A stretch of DNA of 5,665 nucleotides from assembly GCA_012026855.1 (NCBI GenBank), contig VEOV01000289.1:1-5665 (forward strand), in the 5' to 3' direction. Under the pieces are notes generated by a model. That model was not told the DNA's origin, ran no database searches, and worked only from the letters and a program-made list of their open reading frames with translations. The translations under genes were made by a program, and so were the position numbers. Position 1 is the stretch's first letter. Every line of letters begins with the position of its first letter. Of this stretch, positions 5,237-5,665 are shown in pieces. The stretch comes from Geobacter sp. (GTDB taxonomy: Bacteria; Desulfobacterota; Desulfuromonadia; Geobacterales; DSM-12255).

Positions 5237-5665
5237 AATTCAGCATATTGACCCTCTTTCCCGATATGTTCGCCGGGTTTGCAACCTCGGGCGTCATCGG
5301 CAGGGGGATAGAGCGCGGGCTGCTGCAGTTTTCAGCCACCAATATCAGGGATTTTGCCACTGACCGTCACCGGACCGTTGATGATGCACCCTATGGCGGC
5401 GGCGCGGGTATGGTGATGAAAGTTGAGCCTTTATCCGCAGCTATCGATTCGGCCCATGAGCATTCACCCGGTTCGAGATTTATCATGCTGACCCCCGCCG
5501 GCAGGCCGCTCACCCAGAAACTTGCCGCTGATCTGGCCCTTGAGAAGGGTCTTGTGATCCTGTGCGGCAGATACGAGGGTGTCGATGAGAGGGTTGCAGA
5601 GCTTTACAGCGCTGACGCAATTTCCATAGGTGACTACGAGCTGAGCGGCGGGGAAACTGCTGCCA
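5233..5665 (+). CDS. trmD: tRNA (guanine37-N1)-methyltransferase TrmD, C-terminus beyond the window
   Basis: TrmD uses S-adenosylmethionine to make m1G37 next to the anticodon, which prevents +1 frameshifting. The first 144 of about 245 residues are present. Family landmarks: MKFSILTLFPDMF at 1-13, DDAPYGGGAGMVMK at 50-63, the trefoil-knot SAM site with ILCGRYEGVDER at 109-120 and SIGDYELSGGE at 131-141. The catalytic Asp (Asp169 in E. coli) would lie past the right edge. The start overlaps the rimM stop (ATGA). The Shine-Dalgarno candidate AGGGG is distant and lies in a hairpin, so translation probably depends on coupling to rimM. rplS is the expected next gene but is not in the window. Confidence 0.97.
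   Translation, partial: MKFSILTLFPDMFAGFATSGVIGRGIERGLLQFSATNIRDFATDRHRTVDDAPYGGGAGMVMKVEPLSAAIDSAHEHSPGSRFIMLTPAGRPLTQKLAADLALEKGLVILCGRYEGVDERVAELYSADAISIGDYELSGGETAA

Noticed and set aside
1..5665. CRISPR array, insertion sequence, attachment site or tRNA gene
   Set aside because: Reading both strands shows no regularly spaced repeats, transposase motifs, terminal inverted repeats or tRNA-like cloverleaf segments.

Overview
The window holds seven genes in two divergent blocks, separated by a roughly 165-bp intergenic region around 2583-2748. The most likely source is a deltaproteobacterium of the Geobacter/Desulfuromonas type. This rests on three things: the order ffh-rpsP-khpA-rimM-trmD with a KH gene between rpsP and rimM, the general look of the proteins, and a secreted metalloprotease of a kind I associate with Myxococcota and Geobacter-like bacteria. 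It is an inference from gene order and protein style, not from any database search.

Left block (minus strand, 2582 down to 1): three genes read leftward in what looks like one translationally coupled operon. First comes a nucleosidase/phosphorylase-fold protein (1857-2582). A small predicted lipoprotein with a carboxypeptidase-regulatory-like beta-sandwich follows (1363-1860). Last is a secreted HEXXH metalloprotease that runs off the left edge (1-1363). The junctions are ATGA (4-base overlap) and TGATG (1-base overlap). The metalloprotease gene carries an uninterrupted run of nine G (coding strand), and a change of one base either way would truncate the protein.

Centre (2583-2748): an intergenic region with a good sigma70-type promoter (TTGACA, 18-bp spacer, TATAGT) pointing at ffh. 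A perfect 8-bp inverted repeat overlaps the -35 box, and a small GC hairpin sits at the expected transcription start.

Right block (plus strand, 2749 to the end): ffh (SRP GTPase), rpsP (ribosomal protein bS16), khpA (KH-domain RNA chaperone), rimM (30S maturation factor) and trmD (tRNA m1G37 methyltransferase, cut by the right edge). This is a classic translation and protein-targeting operon. The last three genes are coupled: TAATG between khpA and rimM, ATGA between rimM and trmD.

The most notable observation is at the end of ffh. The reading frame closes with TAA at 4066-4068, but the same frame then continues for 15 codons as GMKGMKGMGRGMLPF before a second stop. This looks exactly like the missing Met/Gly-rich tail of an Ffh M domain, so the gene seems to have acquired a premature stop, or the base is a sequencing error. 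I saw no tRNA, rRNA, CRISPR array, insertion sequence or convincing terminator. Most of the window is ordinary housekeeping sequence, and I do not see a clearly new defence or mobile system.
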